A stretch of 64,000 nt of DNA from Lewinellaceae bacterium (GTDB taxonomy: Bacteria > Bacteroidota > Bacteroidia > Chitinophagales > Saprospiraceae), in assembly GCA_020636405.1 (NCBI GenBank), contig JACJXW010000004.1, forward strand, positions 868,001 to 932,000. The letters are read 5' to 3'. Positions 50,888-59,064 of the stretch are shown here, in pieces. The first letter of the stretch is position 1; each line of letters opens with the position of its first letter. Position numbers and translations under genes: made by a program. The notes beneath the pieces are model-generated. The model saw only the letters and a program-made list of their open reading frames with translations, searched no databases and had not been told where the DNA came from.

Positions 50888-51902
50888 GTATATTTCCGTA
50901 TTTGATGATATGAAGGTGGTGAAAGGAATTGCCCGGACCGCTATTTATGATCTTGCGCAGGGTAATATTTTCTTCGTCCCCGGAATAGTAGGGGAGGTTC
51001 TATTGGAAAAAAAGGAACGCACCTTGGGCGCGATATTGACAGAATTACCAGAGGAGGAGAGAGAATGGTTGCTAGATATTATTACTTGTCTGGCGGAAGA
51101 AAGAATTATTCATCAGGTTGATGGACGAGAACTGGAAAGGTTCACCCCTTCAAAAGAAACCCTGTTCAGTAGCGGATTGATCTACAATGCAGTAATTGAA
51201 TTATCAGGTGAAAGCCGATTCCTGGACGAATTAGAGGAAATTATCATAGAAATGTGCCGGTTGCAATGCAGATATGTTGCTCTTGTTGTGCGGCAGTCCA
51301 TAGGAAACCATAAGATAGCCTCCATTCTTCAACAGATTGTCAGAACGGACATCCAGGAGTTCGAAGTCATTTGGGATTGCTATGATGCCAGTAGGAAAAC
51401 CATTGAGGCTTGCCTGGCAAGCGAAAAAAACCGGGCAGTTATTATTCCTGTTAGCCTGCCCAACAAAAAATTGAAAGAGGAGGCCTTCGCGCAGGAAAGA
51501 GTGTATCTGTCTGAGGGCGCATTTATTCTTGATGAAGAAGTAATGGCAGCTGAAATTCGCAATTTTTTTACGGTCAACAAACCATTTTTTTATGAGGCAA
51601 AAAACGCCAATCCCTATTTTTTTAAAAAGGTTAGTATTGACCGTTCAGGGAATATTAAGAATTGCTTATCGCAAAACTTCAGTTATGGCAATATCCTTGA
51701 TGGATCACTGGAAGCTATTTTATCGGGCCATTCATTCCAGGAATTATGGTATGTCAATAAAGAGAAGGTTCGGGGATGCCGGGATTGTGAGTTTCGGTTC
51801 GCTTGCTTCGATATGCGGCCGCCCCGCAAGATGGGGCACGATACCTGGGAGTATTCTACTTCTTGTGGCTATGATGTGGTGCAGGGCCAATGGACAAGGT
51901 AA
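50871..51902 (+). CDS. gwsS: SPASM-domain peptide maturase, grasp-with-spasm type
   Basis: The 343-residue protein resembles GwsS-type maturases: an N-terminal part like a precursor-recognition domain (SVFDDMKVVKGIARTAIYDL), a radical-SAM-like barrel remnant and a C-terminal SPASM domain with Cys265, Cys303-x2-Cys306-x5-Cys312 and Cys332. The barrel lacks the CxxxCxxC that binds the radical-SAM cluster; only CRLQC is seen, with no third cysteine in place. So it may act as a cluster-bearing scaffold or carry out different chemistry. ATG 50871 overlaps the preceding small gene. It overlaps the next gene too. Confidence 0.85.
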   Translation: MLDSRKYISVFDDMKVVKGIARTAIYDLAQGNIFFVPGIVGEVLLEKKERTLGAILTELPEEEREWLLDIITCLAEERIIHQVDGRELERFTPSKETLFSSGLIYNAVIELSGESRFLDELEEIIIEMCRLQCRYVALVVRQSIGNHKIASILQQIVRTDIQEFEVIWDCYDASRKTIEACLASEKNRAVIIPVSLPNKKLKEEAFAQERVYLSEGAFILDEEVMAAEIRNFFTVNKPFFYEAKNANPYFFKKVSIDRSGNIKNCLSQNFSYGNILDGSLEAILSGHSFQELWYVNKEKVRGCRDCEFRFACFDMRPPRKMGHDTWEYSTSCGYDVVQGQWTR

Positions 51903-52893
51903 CGGAGAGGGTTTCGTCTCGTTCAATCCTTTCCCCGTAGATTCTTTTGCTTTTCAAAAGATGGATACTTCCGATTATTTAGATTATCACAGGTATATCT
52001 ATCAGGCCGAGAAATTCTTTCTGGAAGGAAAGGATTCGCTTAGTATGGAACTCTATAAAAAGGTCTTTGCTGCTTACCCTTTTATCTTTGCAAAAGATGC
52101 GGCGATTGCTACTCAAATAGCAGCAAAGAATAACAATTTGGCTCTATTCTATTACTTTGCCGGCAAGTCATTCTCAGGAGGGGTACAACTCGATTGTTTC
52201 CTGAATATCCCAATACTGTCACAATATATCGGACGAAATAACATAGCAGATACCCTGTCAAAGATGAATGAAGGACATAGGATGCTATACCTTGCCAGCA
52301 TCGACCTGAAAAAGAAACAATTATACATCAGTAACTATCGCAAGGAACAATTATTTAAGAAGGAAAAAAAAATTGAAGAATACAAGAATGCCGTACTTGC
52401 CAACATCAACAGGATACGGCAGGATATTACCGAAGGCGGATTTCCCGCCGACCGTATTATTGGACTGGATGATGCCTTCCTGACACCCGAACGTGACCAT
52501 TGTCAACTGAGTAGCGAACTGGCGCTTATCTCTCTTTATCATTATCCTTGCTCCTATTCTACCTTTAAGGATGTATGGTTCGAAGAGGTGCGGAAAGGGA
52601 ATATTCACCCAAAGGATGTTGCCTATATCTTTGAATATGAAGGCGAACTTTCCAAAAACAAGCACAATCGATTTGAAGATCGTTGTACTCCTTTAGACAA
52701 AAGCAGTATTTTAGTTTACATTGATTGGGATTCGCCATTAGATCCCGCTACATTTAAAAGGGCTAATGAACAGCGGCAAGCATTTTTTCTACCTCCAATC
52801 CAGCATGATTTGGAGAAAAGGGAATATGCACAGCGCAATGGCATGAGATTGTTTTTCGGCTTTGGGATAGGATTTTTCAGAGGGCACCGATAA
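51871..52893 (+). CDS. probably exported protein of the peptide locus, paralogue of the S41-like N-terminal domain
   Basis: From ATG 51871 the product has 340 residues. Residues about 15-160 (KMDTSDYLDYHRYIYQAEKF, FIFAKDAAIATQIAAKNNNL, LDCFLNIPILSQYIG, KNAVLANINRIRQDI) align closely with residues 40-200 of the S41-like protease at 41429. The rest (LSSELALISLYHYPC, SSILVYIDWDSPLDPATF, GMRLFFGFGIGFFRGHR) is unrelated to the protease domain and unrecognised. Extending the frame upstream to GTG 51787 adds GSILLLVAMMWCRANGQ, which looks like a signal peptide and aligns with that of the paralogue, but would overlap gwsS by 116 bp. Last gene of the locus. Confidence 0.75.
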   Translation: MMWCRANGQGNGEGFVSFNPFPVDSFAFQKMDTSDYLDYHRYIYQAEKFFLEGKDSLSMELYKKVFAAYPFIFAKDAAIATQIAAKNNNLALFYYFAGKSFSGGVQLDCFLNIPILSQYIGRNNIADTLSKMNEGHRMLYLASIDLKKKQLYISNYRKEQLFKKEKKIEEYKNAVLANINRIRQDITEGGFPADRIIGLDDAFLTPERDHCQLSSELALISLYHYPCSYSTFKDVWFEEVRKGNIHPKDVAYIFEYEGELSKNKHNRFEDRCTPLDKSSILVYIDWDSPLDPATFKRANEQRQAFFLPPIQHDLEKREYAQRNGMRLFFGFGIGFFRGHR

Positions 52894-52953
52894 GAAGAGG
52901 CCCCGGCTTATCACAGGATGGAAGGCCCTTTGGCAAATGTTTCGGTTCCGGCT

Positions 52954-53490
52954 TCACCCCTTCGGAAAATACTTCTCCATCAACATCTGCACCTCCTTCC
53001 GCTTATTCGGGAAGTGCACATTGAGCGCTTTCTCCGTCGGATCGATGATATAGCGGTACTCTCCGTCTCCCGCTTTCACTTCAAAGGCCATGCGGCGCAC
53101 AGTGTATACAATGACGCCGCTTTCTTCATTGATCGATTTCACCTCGCCGGCCGCCTGGCGTTTTTTGAAATCTTCAGAGTCCATCCGGCGTTGAATGCCC
53201 CGGTTGCGCTCGTGCTTCTCCAGCTTGTAGATGATCATTTGATCGTCGTCGCCGATGGCTATGGTTTCCAGGACGTGCACCTGGCCGTACAGCTCTTTGG
53301 TGTAGCCGTCGCTTTCCAGAGGAGAAGTGGATAATTTGTTTTCCGGAACCAGTAATTCATTGGCCTCCTCCAGCTTACCGTCATTGATGGCCAGATAGAT
53401 CCGTTGAAGGTCCCCTTGTGTCTTGCCGCTATCCCGTGAACAACTGCTGAGCGCGCTGATGAACAAGAAAAGAAAGAGTATGCGATGCAT
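52954..53490 (-). CDS. hypothetical lipoprotein
   Basis: The 178-residue protein begins with a lipoprotein signal (MHRILFLFLFISALSS then Cys17). The mature part has a short tetratricopeptide-like helical stretch (LQRIYLAINDGKLEEANELL) and then mixed beta segments (VIVYTVRRMAFEVKAGDGEY, IIDPTEKALNVHFPNKRKEV). I do not recognise a family. It is convergent with the peptide locus and probably a periplasm-facing lipoprotein of unknown role. Confidence 0.75.
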   Translation of the reverse strand: MHRILFLFLFISALSSCSRDSGKTQGDLQRIYLAINDGKLEEANELLVPENKLSTSPLESDGYTKELYGQVHVLETIAIGDDDQMIIYKLEKHERNRGIQRRMDSEDFKKRQAAGEVKSINEESGVIVYTVRRMAFEVKAGDGEYRYIIDPTEKALNVHFPNKRKEVQMLMEKYFPKG

Positions 53491-53873
53491 GATCTGTTGT
53501 TAAGTGCGTTTCGCAAGGATAAACGCAACTTGCGAACCTTTAGTGTAGAGGAGGGGCCATTTTCGGGCCATTTTGTGGTGGTGAAAAAACGGCCAACCAA
53601 CGTTGCCGGATTTAGAATTGAACTGAATTACCCAAACCCGGCAGCGCCCGCCTGCCGTGCCGTTAAGCCGGCAGTTTTTCAAAACCCGAAAGTGGTTTGC
53701 CAGGAGTGGCAAAGCGACGATATCCAGCATCTCCGATAAACACCGCCGGGTTAATCGGCCTGGCGCCTGGCCGAAAACCCGACAGGTTGAGCTTGGGCGG
53801 AGACGAATCCACGAATCCCGAATCCCTGCCTTCGCCATCACCTTCGCCGCTCGAAGATGGCCATGGACGGGCA

Positions 53874-53960
53874 GAGACGAATCCCCGCCTTCGCATGAAG
53901 CTACGGCGGGCGGAGACGAATCCCCGCCTCCGCATAAAGCTTCGGCGGGCGAAGACGAAT
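53874..53960. repeat. 39-bp tandem repeat in a 486-bp gene-free stretch
   Basis: GAGACGAATCCCCGCCTTCG starts a unit that recurs at 53913 and, less well, at 53952, giving just over two copies of 39 bp. Heptad-like CGAATCC units precede it at about 53806-53825. The stretch 53491-53976 shows no convincing gene. Confidence 0.75.
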
Positions 53961-53976
53961 GCACGAACCCCGAATC

Positions 53977-54576
53977 CTACCGATTCGGCGCCCAGTCCGG
54001 CGTTCCCGCCTCATAGGGCCGGCAGGCCTCGTTTACGCCCGGCACCGGGTCGTACACCAGCACTTCTTTACCTACCGTCTCGGAAGTGAAATAACCCAGC
54101 AGGATGAGCTGTTTGAGCTTCAGGAAGAAGGGGTAGTCCGCGTCGTCCAGGCCCGGGTCGGCGTCGACGACGGCGCGGGCGGCCTGGTCCTGTTCATTGA
54201 GGAAGGCCAGTTGCTGCTCGGGGCTGCAATCGAGGAAGGACTTTCCGTTGGCCTGCTCGCAGCCGGCCATCAGCTGGGCCATCCCGTTGCGGAACAGCTC
54301 CTTGTCCTCCGGCTTCTTGCAGTCGGCCACCATCAGGTCGACAAATTCATGTGCGAAGACGTCTTTGGCGCCCGGCGTGTCCGTTTTGGGCAGGATGCAC
54401 TCGCCGATCTCGGCCAGGGTGACGCCCTGTTCTTTAGTGAAAAACTTGGGCGTCCAGGCATCCAGCGGGCTTTTGGCCTCCGGCTGGCAGCCCTGCAGCA
54501 GGCTGGCGATGGTGGAAGAGGATATGGCAAAACCCGTGAGGAGGGCGGTTCTTTTGATGGCTTCTCTGCGGTCCAT
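53977..54576 (-). CDS. gluconate 2-dehydrogenase subunit 3 family protein
   Basis: The 199-residue protein opens with a twin-arginine-like signal (MDRREAIKRTALLTGFAISS) ending near a cysteine (LLQGC), so it may be exported folded and lipid-anchored. The body matches the gluconate dehydrogenase subunit 3 family: FFTKEQGVTLAEIGECILPK, TPGAKDVFAHEFVDLMV, and the C-terminal FLKLKQLILLGYFTSE plus VLVYDPVPGV. It lies downstream of the GMC oxidoreductase and would be its small partner in a membrane sugar or polyol dehydrogenase. No cytochrome c subunit lies next to it. Confidence 0.9.
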   Translation of the reverse strand: MDRREAIKRTALLTGFAISSSTIASLLQGCQPEAKSPLDAWTPKFFTKEQGVTLAEIGECILPKTDTPGAKDVFAHEFVDLMVADCKKPEDKELFRNGMAQLMAGCEQANGKSFLDCSPEQQLAFLNEQDQAARAVVDADPGLDDADYPFFLKLKQLILLGYFTSETVGKEVLVYDPVPGVNEACRPYEAGTPDWAPNR

Positions 54577-54592
54577 GGATGGATGGGTTTTC

Positions 54593-54659
54593 GCTGTTCG
54601 CTATTCGCTGTTCGCTATTGGCTTGCCCCGCCAACTGCGAACAGCGAACCGCGAACAGC
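54593..54659. repeat. facing heptanucleotide repeats, GCGAACA type
   Basis: GCTGTTCGCTATTCGCTGTT (arm 54593-54615) pairs with the arm 54637-54659 (GCGAACAGCGAACCGCGAAC) over 23 bp with two mismatches. Both arms are made of 7-bp units. It lies between the GMC oxidoreductase and its small partner and would form a hairpin in their shared mRNA. Confidence 0.85.
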
Positions 54660-54662
54660 AGC

Positions 54663-56372
54663 TTACAAATTCATTTTCTTCATTTCGCTCACAGCGTAGT
54701 CGGCCGCGCGGGCGGTCAGCGCCATATAGGTCAGCGACGGGTTCTGGCAGCCGGCGGAGGTCATGCAGGCGCCGTCGGTGACGAACACGTTGGGAGCGTC
54801 CCACACCTGGTTCCACTGGTTGAGGACCGAGGTTTTGGGGTCGCGGCCCATGCGGGCGGTACCCATTTCGTGAATGCCCAGGCCGGGATAGGATCCGTCG
54901 TCGAAGGTTTCGACATCCGCGAACCCGGCGGCTTCCAGCATCTCGGCGGCGTCGTTCATCATATCCTTGCGCATGGCCTTTTCGTTTTCCTTGAACTCAC
55001 AGTCGATGGTGAGGGTCGGCAGGCCGTGTTTGTCGCGCACGTCTTTATTGAGCGTCACCCGGTTTTCCTCGTAGGGCAGGCATTCGCCGAAGGCGGTCAT
55101 GCCCAGCTGCCATGGGCCGGGAACGATGAGCTTTTCTTTAAATTCGGCGCCCAGGCTCATGTTCAGCTCCGCCACGCCCTGTGTCCAGTCGCGACGGCTG
55201 CCGGCGCCCTGGTAGCCGAAGCCGCGCAGGTAATCCTTGCGTTCGCTCTGCTTGTCGAGGTTGCGGAAGCGGGCAATGTAGAAGCCGGTGGGCCGGCGGC
55301 CTTTGTAAAAGCGGTCGGCGAAGCCCTCGTGGATACCGCGGGCGCCGCAGCGGAAGTGGTGGTCCATCAGGTTGCGGCCCAATTGCCCGCTGCTGTTGCC
55401 CAGCCCGTCGGGATGGTGTTCGCTGGCAGAGTTGAGCAGAATATGGGTGGTGCCCAGTGCGGAAGCGCAGCAGAAGATAATGCGGGCGAAGAATTCGAGG
55501 CTCTCGCCGGTCTCCGCATCCAGTACACGAACACCGCTGGCCTTCTTGGTTTCCGGGTCGAAAATGATGGAATGCACGACCGAATGAGGGCGGATGGACA
55601 TATTGCCCGTCTTCTCCGCTGCCGGGAGGGTGGCGGAGTTGCTGCTGAAGTATCCGGCGTAGGGGCAGCCCCGGATACAGCGGTTGCGGTACTGGCAGGG
55701 GCCGCGGCCGTTGTGGGCCTGCGTGAGGTTGGCGGTCCGGCCGATGGTCAGGGTGCGGCCGAAGTTCAGTTTCATGCTGTCGCGCAGGTGCTCCTCCACG
55801 CAGTTGAGGGCGATCGGAGGCAGGAATTTGCCGTCCGGCAGATGCTCCAGCCCTTCGGCCTGGCCCTGTATGCCGGCGAACTGCTCGACATAGTCGTACC
55901 AGGAAGCAATGTCCTTATATCGGATGGGCCAGTCTACCCCGTGCCCGTCGCGGGCGTTGGCCTCGAAGTCGAGGTCGCTCAGGCGATAGGAATGGCGGCC
56001 CCACATCAGAGAGCGCCCGCCCACGTGGTAGCCACGGATCCAGTCGAACCGCTTGACCTCGGTGTAAGGATGCTCGGTATCCTTTATCCACCAGTGCAGG
56101 CTTTCTTCCTTGACGGTGTAGCCCGTACGGTTTTGTTTTTGATAATCCTTCAGGATCTCTTCCGGGAGGGTATTATTCCGGTATTTGAACTCCCAGGGTT
56201 CCGTCATGGCCGTGGGGTAATCGTTGTGTTTGACCATGCGCCCGCGTTCGAGTACGAGCGTTTTTAGCCCCTTCTCCGAGAGCTCTTTGGCAGCCCAACC
56301 GCCGCTGATACCTGAGCCGATCACAATGGCGTCGAAGGTATGCTCTTCCTTTCCTTTTGAGTTGAAATACAT
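54663..56372 (-). CDS. GMC family FAD-dependent oxidoreductase
   Basis: The 569-residue enzyme shows the FAD-binding Rossmann motif AIVIGSGISGGWAAKELSE at about residue 15, the family region GRSLMWGRHSYRLSD, and a cysteine cluster CQYRNRCIRGCPYAGYF that could hold a cluster or zinc. The C-terminal HEMGTARMG carries the GMC active-site histidine. It resembles the large subunit of membrane gluconate/2-keto-gluconate-type dehydrogenases and is paired with the subunit-3 protein downstream. No signal peptide is seen, so it may be exported with its Tat-signal partner. ATG 56372 is chosen over an upstream start at 56432. Confidence 0.92.
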   Translation of the reverse strand: MYFNSKGKEEHTFDAIVIGSGISGGWAAKELSEKGLKTLVLERGRMVKHNDYPTAMTEPWEFKYRNNTLPEEILKDYQKQNRTGYTVKEESLHWWIKDTEHPYTEVKRFDWIRGYHVGGRSLMWGRHSYRLSDLDFEANARDGHGVDWPIRYKDIASWYDYVEQFAGIQGQAEGLEHLPDGKFLPPIALNCVEEHLRDSMKLNFGRTLTIGRTANLTQAHNGRGPCQYRNRCIRGCPYAGYFSSNSATLPAAEKTGNMSIRPHSVVHSIIFDPETKKASGVRVLDAETGESLEFFARIIFCCASALGTTHILLNSASEHHPDGLGNSSGQLGRNLMDHHFRCGARGIHEGFADRFYKGRRPTGFYIARFRNLDKQSERKDYLRGFGYQGAGSRRDWTQGVAELNMSLGAEFKEKLIVPGPWQLGMTAFGECLPYEENRVTLNKDVRDKHGLPTLTIDCEFKENEKAMRKDMMNDAAEMLEAAGFADVETFDDGSYPGLGIHEMGTARMGRDPKTSVLNQWNQVWDAPNVFVTDGACMTSAGCQNPSLTYMALTARAADYAVSEMKKMNL

Positions 56373-56638
56373 AACTGGCTTCTTAAATGCGAGTATAGTA
56401 ATACTAGGATGAAAGTAAAAAAGTAGTTCCAAGATGGGTTTGAACGGTGCTGTCGGATATCACGAGACGCTAAACTATCAAAAAAATATTTTATCGAGAT
56501 AGCGTAGGGGGAAATATTAGAGTAAATTTTACACTTTGTCTTTCAGAAAATTGCTTTCTGTTGGGATGCTTGCCAATCCTGGTTTGGAAATTCACCGCAA
56601 GGTTGGTACTTTCATAGTAGGCATAATACCTATCCCAT

Positions 56639-58795
56639 ATGGCCATCAGGATCTTCATTATATCATGGATCACCATGCAGGTAATTGCGCTTTCGGGCCA
56701 GGAGTTCCTCGTCATCAACAGCAACCGGGAGTTGTTTCGCGTCGACATGGGGGATTGCTCCGCCCGGTTCGTCTCTTTTGTTCAGGTGAATGGAGGGGGC
56801 AGCATCAGCGATATTACCTATACGGATGATGGCCGGCTATGGGGGATTACCACCGATGGGCGATTACTGATCATTACGGAGAGCACCGGAGAAACGACAG
56901 TGGCCTACAACTTGCCTAATGGAAATTCTCCCTTTTTTACATCGCTGGCAGCTGACGGCGAAGGGCGGATCTATACAGCCGGCAGCAACGGGGACCTTTA
57001 TGTTTTTGATACCCAAACCTCGTCTCATACCTACCTGGGTAATATCGGCTACGGCTCGGCCGGCGACCTTACCTTCTACCAGGGCCAGCTCATCATGGTC
57101 TCGACAACCAACTGGATGATCGATGTTAACCTGGAGGACCCGCCCAGCAGTTCGTTGCGGATGAACTTCAATGTGGGCGGCCAAATATTTGGTATCGTGA
57201 CTTTCGTTGAAGATTGCGACAACACAGTCACGTACGCTACCAATGATGCTGTAAACGGTGGAGTTTATCAGGTCGATTTCTCGACGAACCAACTCAGCCC
57301 GGCCTGTAACCTGGGCGTTCGGATCTTCGGCGCGGCCAGCCTCCTGGAATTCCTGGCCGCCGACCCGGTGGTGATCGACGAGGTAACCACTACTCCTACG
57401 AGTTGCGTCAGCCCGCAGGGGAGTATTGAGGTACTCGCCAGCGGCGGCAACGGGCCTCTGTCCTACAGCCTGGACAGCATTCATTTTCAGTCTAACGGTA
57501 CATTTACCGGCTTGCTCCCTGGCGATTACACCGTCTATGTGCAGGACGGGCGAGGCTGTTCCGCCAGCCAGATGGCCGCGGTAGGGGCGATCGGTGAAGC
57601 GCCCGTCATTACCGCTCTGTCCGTTCAGGCAGATAGTTGTGGAGTGGGCAACGGTGCTATCGCCATCGACGTTGAAGGTGGTTTACTCCCTTACCAGTAC
57701 GCGCTCAATGGAGGGGCTCTGGCAGACGCCCCGCAGTTCAACGGCCTGCAGGGGGGCGCTTATACCGTGAGGGTAATCGATGGCCGGGGGTGCAGCGTTT
57801 CTCAAATCGCTACCGTTCCAGGTGCGCCGGGCCCGCAAATAGAAAGAATAGGCGTAAGATCCTGCGGCCCCGGGCGCAGTGTGCTTTCGGTCGACGCCGG
57901 AGGCGGTACCGGGCCCCTCCTCTACGCCATCGGAGAAGGTGCGGGACAGGCAGAACCCGAATTCACCGGCCTGGATGCCGGCACATTCCTGATATCGGTT
58001 AGGGATGAAGCGGGCTGTACGGATGTGCAAAGTACCACCATCCTTGCAGTGGAAATACTGGAGATTACCAGTATTGAAGCCCAGGCCTGCGGGGCCGGTA
58101 ACAGCAGCCTTACGGCGATGGCCAGCGGCGGGTCGGCCCCTTTAAAGTACGGGCTCAATGGCGGGCCGCCTCAAAATTCGGGCAGTTTTGAGAACCTCAG
58201 CGCCGGAGTATATGCCTTGCTGGTCACCGACAAAAATGGTTGTGAGGCGTCCGAAATCCTTTCCATTCCGGAATATATCCCTCCCCGGATCGCAGGCGTG
58301 GAGGTGGTGCCCAGCCGGTGTGGTACAGATAGCGGCGTTTTGCAAGTGGAAACGGAGGGGGGAACCCCGCCCTTTCTCTACATCCTGGATGGAAAGGAAC
58401 AACCGGGGGGTGAATTTCCCGGACTGGCGCCGGGCCGTTACCTGCTCTCCATTCTCGATGTCAACGGCTGCGGTGTAATGGACTCGGTTCTAGTAGGAGA
58501 GCGTTGTCCTATTTATTTTCCCAATGCCTTTTCTCCTAATGAGGACGGCCGCAACGACCGCTTCGAGATCTATTCCAGTGCCGGCGTGCAGATCCTCAAC
58601 TTCCGCATTTTCAACCGTTGGGGAGGGCTGGTGTATGAACGGCAAGGCTTCAGCTCGGAGGAGAAGAGCAGCTTCTGGGACGGCCGGTTCCGGGGCGAGC
58701 CGATGCCGGCCGGCGTGTATGCGTTTTATGTAGAAGTACGCAATGCGATCGGTGAAGAGGAGTTTTTCGAAGGAGAAGTGCAGTTGGTGCGATGA
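56639..58795 (+). CDS. T9SS type B sorted protein with propeller-like domain and SprB repeats
   Basis: The 718-residue protein has a signal peptide (MAIRIFIISWITMQVIALSG). A propeller-like N-terminal region (about 20-235) has blades such as DGRLWGITTDGRLLIITEST and GEGRIYTAGSNGDLYVFD. Five SprB-type repeats follow, each opening with Cys (CGVGNGAIAIDVEGGLLPYQ, CGAGNSSLTAMASGGSAPLK) and ending GRGC or NGC. A type B C-terminal sorting domain closes it (YFPNAFSPNEDGRNDRFEIY, FRIFNRWGGLVYERQG, WDGRFRGEPMPAGVYAF). T9SS should deliver it to the surface. Function probably adhesion or matrix binding. Confidence 0.92.
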   Translation: MAIRIFIISWITMQVIALSGQEFLVINSNRELFRVDMGDCSARFVSFVQVNGGGSISDITYTDDGRLWGITTDGRLLIITESTGETTVAYNLPNGNSPFFTSLAADGEGRIYTAGSNGDLYVFDTQTSSHTYLGNIGYGSAGDLTFYQGQLIMVSTTNWMIDVNLEDPPSSSLRMNFNVGGQIFGIVTFVEDCDNTVTYATNDAVNGGVYQVDFSTNQLSPACNLGVRIFGAASLLEFLAADPVVIDEVTTTPTSCVSPQGSIEVLASGGNGPLSYSLDSIHFQSNGTFTGLLPGDYTVYVQDGRGCSASQMAAVGAIGEAPVITALSVQADSCGVGNGAIAIDVEGGLLPYQYALNGGALADAPQFNGLQGGAYTVRVIDGRGCSVSQIATVPGAPGPQIERIGVRSCGPGRSVLSVDAGGGTGPLLYAIGEGAGQAEPEFTGLDAGTFLISVRDEAGCTDVQSTTILAVEILEITSIEAQACGAGNSSLTAMASGGSAPLKYGLNGGPPQNSGSFENLSAGVYALLVTDKNGCEASEILSIPEYIPPRIAGVEVVPSRCGTDSGVLQVETEGGTPPFLYILDGKEQPGGEFPGLAPGRYLLSILDVNGCGVMDSVLVGERCPIYFPNAFSPNEDGRNDRFEIYSSAGVQILNFRIFNRWGGLVYERQGFSSEEKSSFWDGRFRGEPMPAGVYAFYVEVRNAIGEEEFFEGEVQLVR

Positions 58796-58824
58796 CCTCG
58801 GTGGCGCCGGGCCTTCACTACCCC

Positions 58825-58931
58825 TTAAAAAATAAGTTCGCTGATTTTGAAATGTGGTGAAGGCTGGAAGCCGGTAAGGGCTGAAGACGAGCCACAATTC
58901 GAAATCTCCAAATGGTGAACTTATTTTTTAA
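58825..58931. repeat. 107-bp palindromic element
   Basis: TTAAAAAATAAGTTC (58825-58839) is repeated inverted and perfect as GAACTTATTTTTTAA (58917-58931). Inside, GATTTTGAAATGTGG and CCACAATTCGAAATC form a second imperfect pairing, so the whole could fold into one long hairpin. It resembles a foldback MITE of a different family from the GAGTGTG elements. No clear target duplication. Confidence 0.75.
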
Positions 58932-59064
58932 TCACTGCCAAGTTCCATTTTTTCAGAAAAATCCCTTATTTGCATTGATCTCTTGTGCCGGAAAGCGGCA
59001 AAAGAGACAGCACTGTTGCGCACCGGATAAATTCGGTAATCCGGTAAGCCCAAAAAACGAATAC

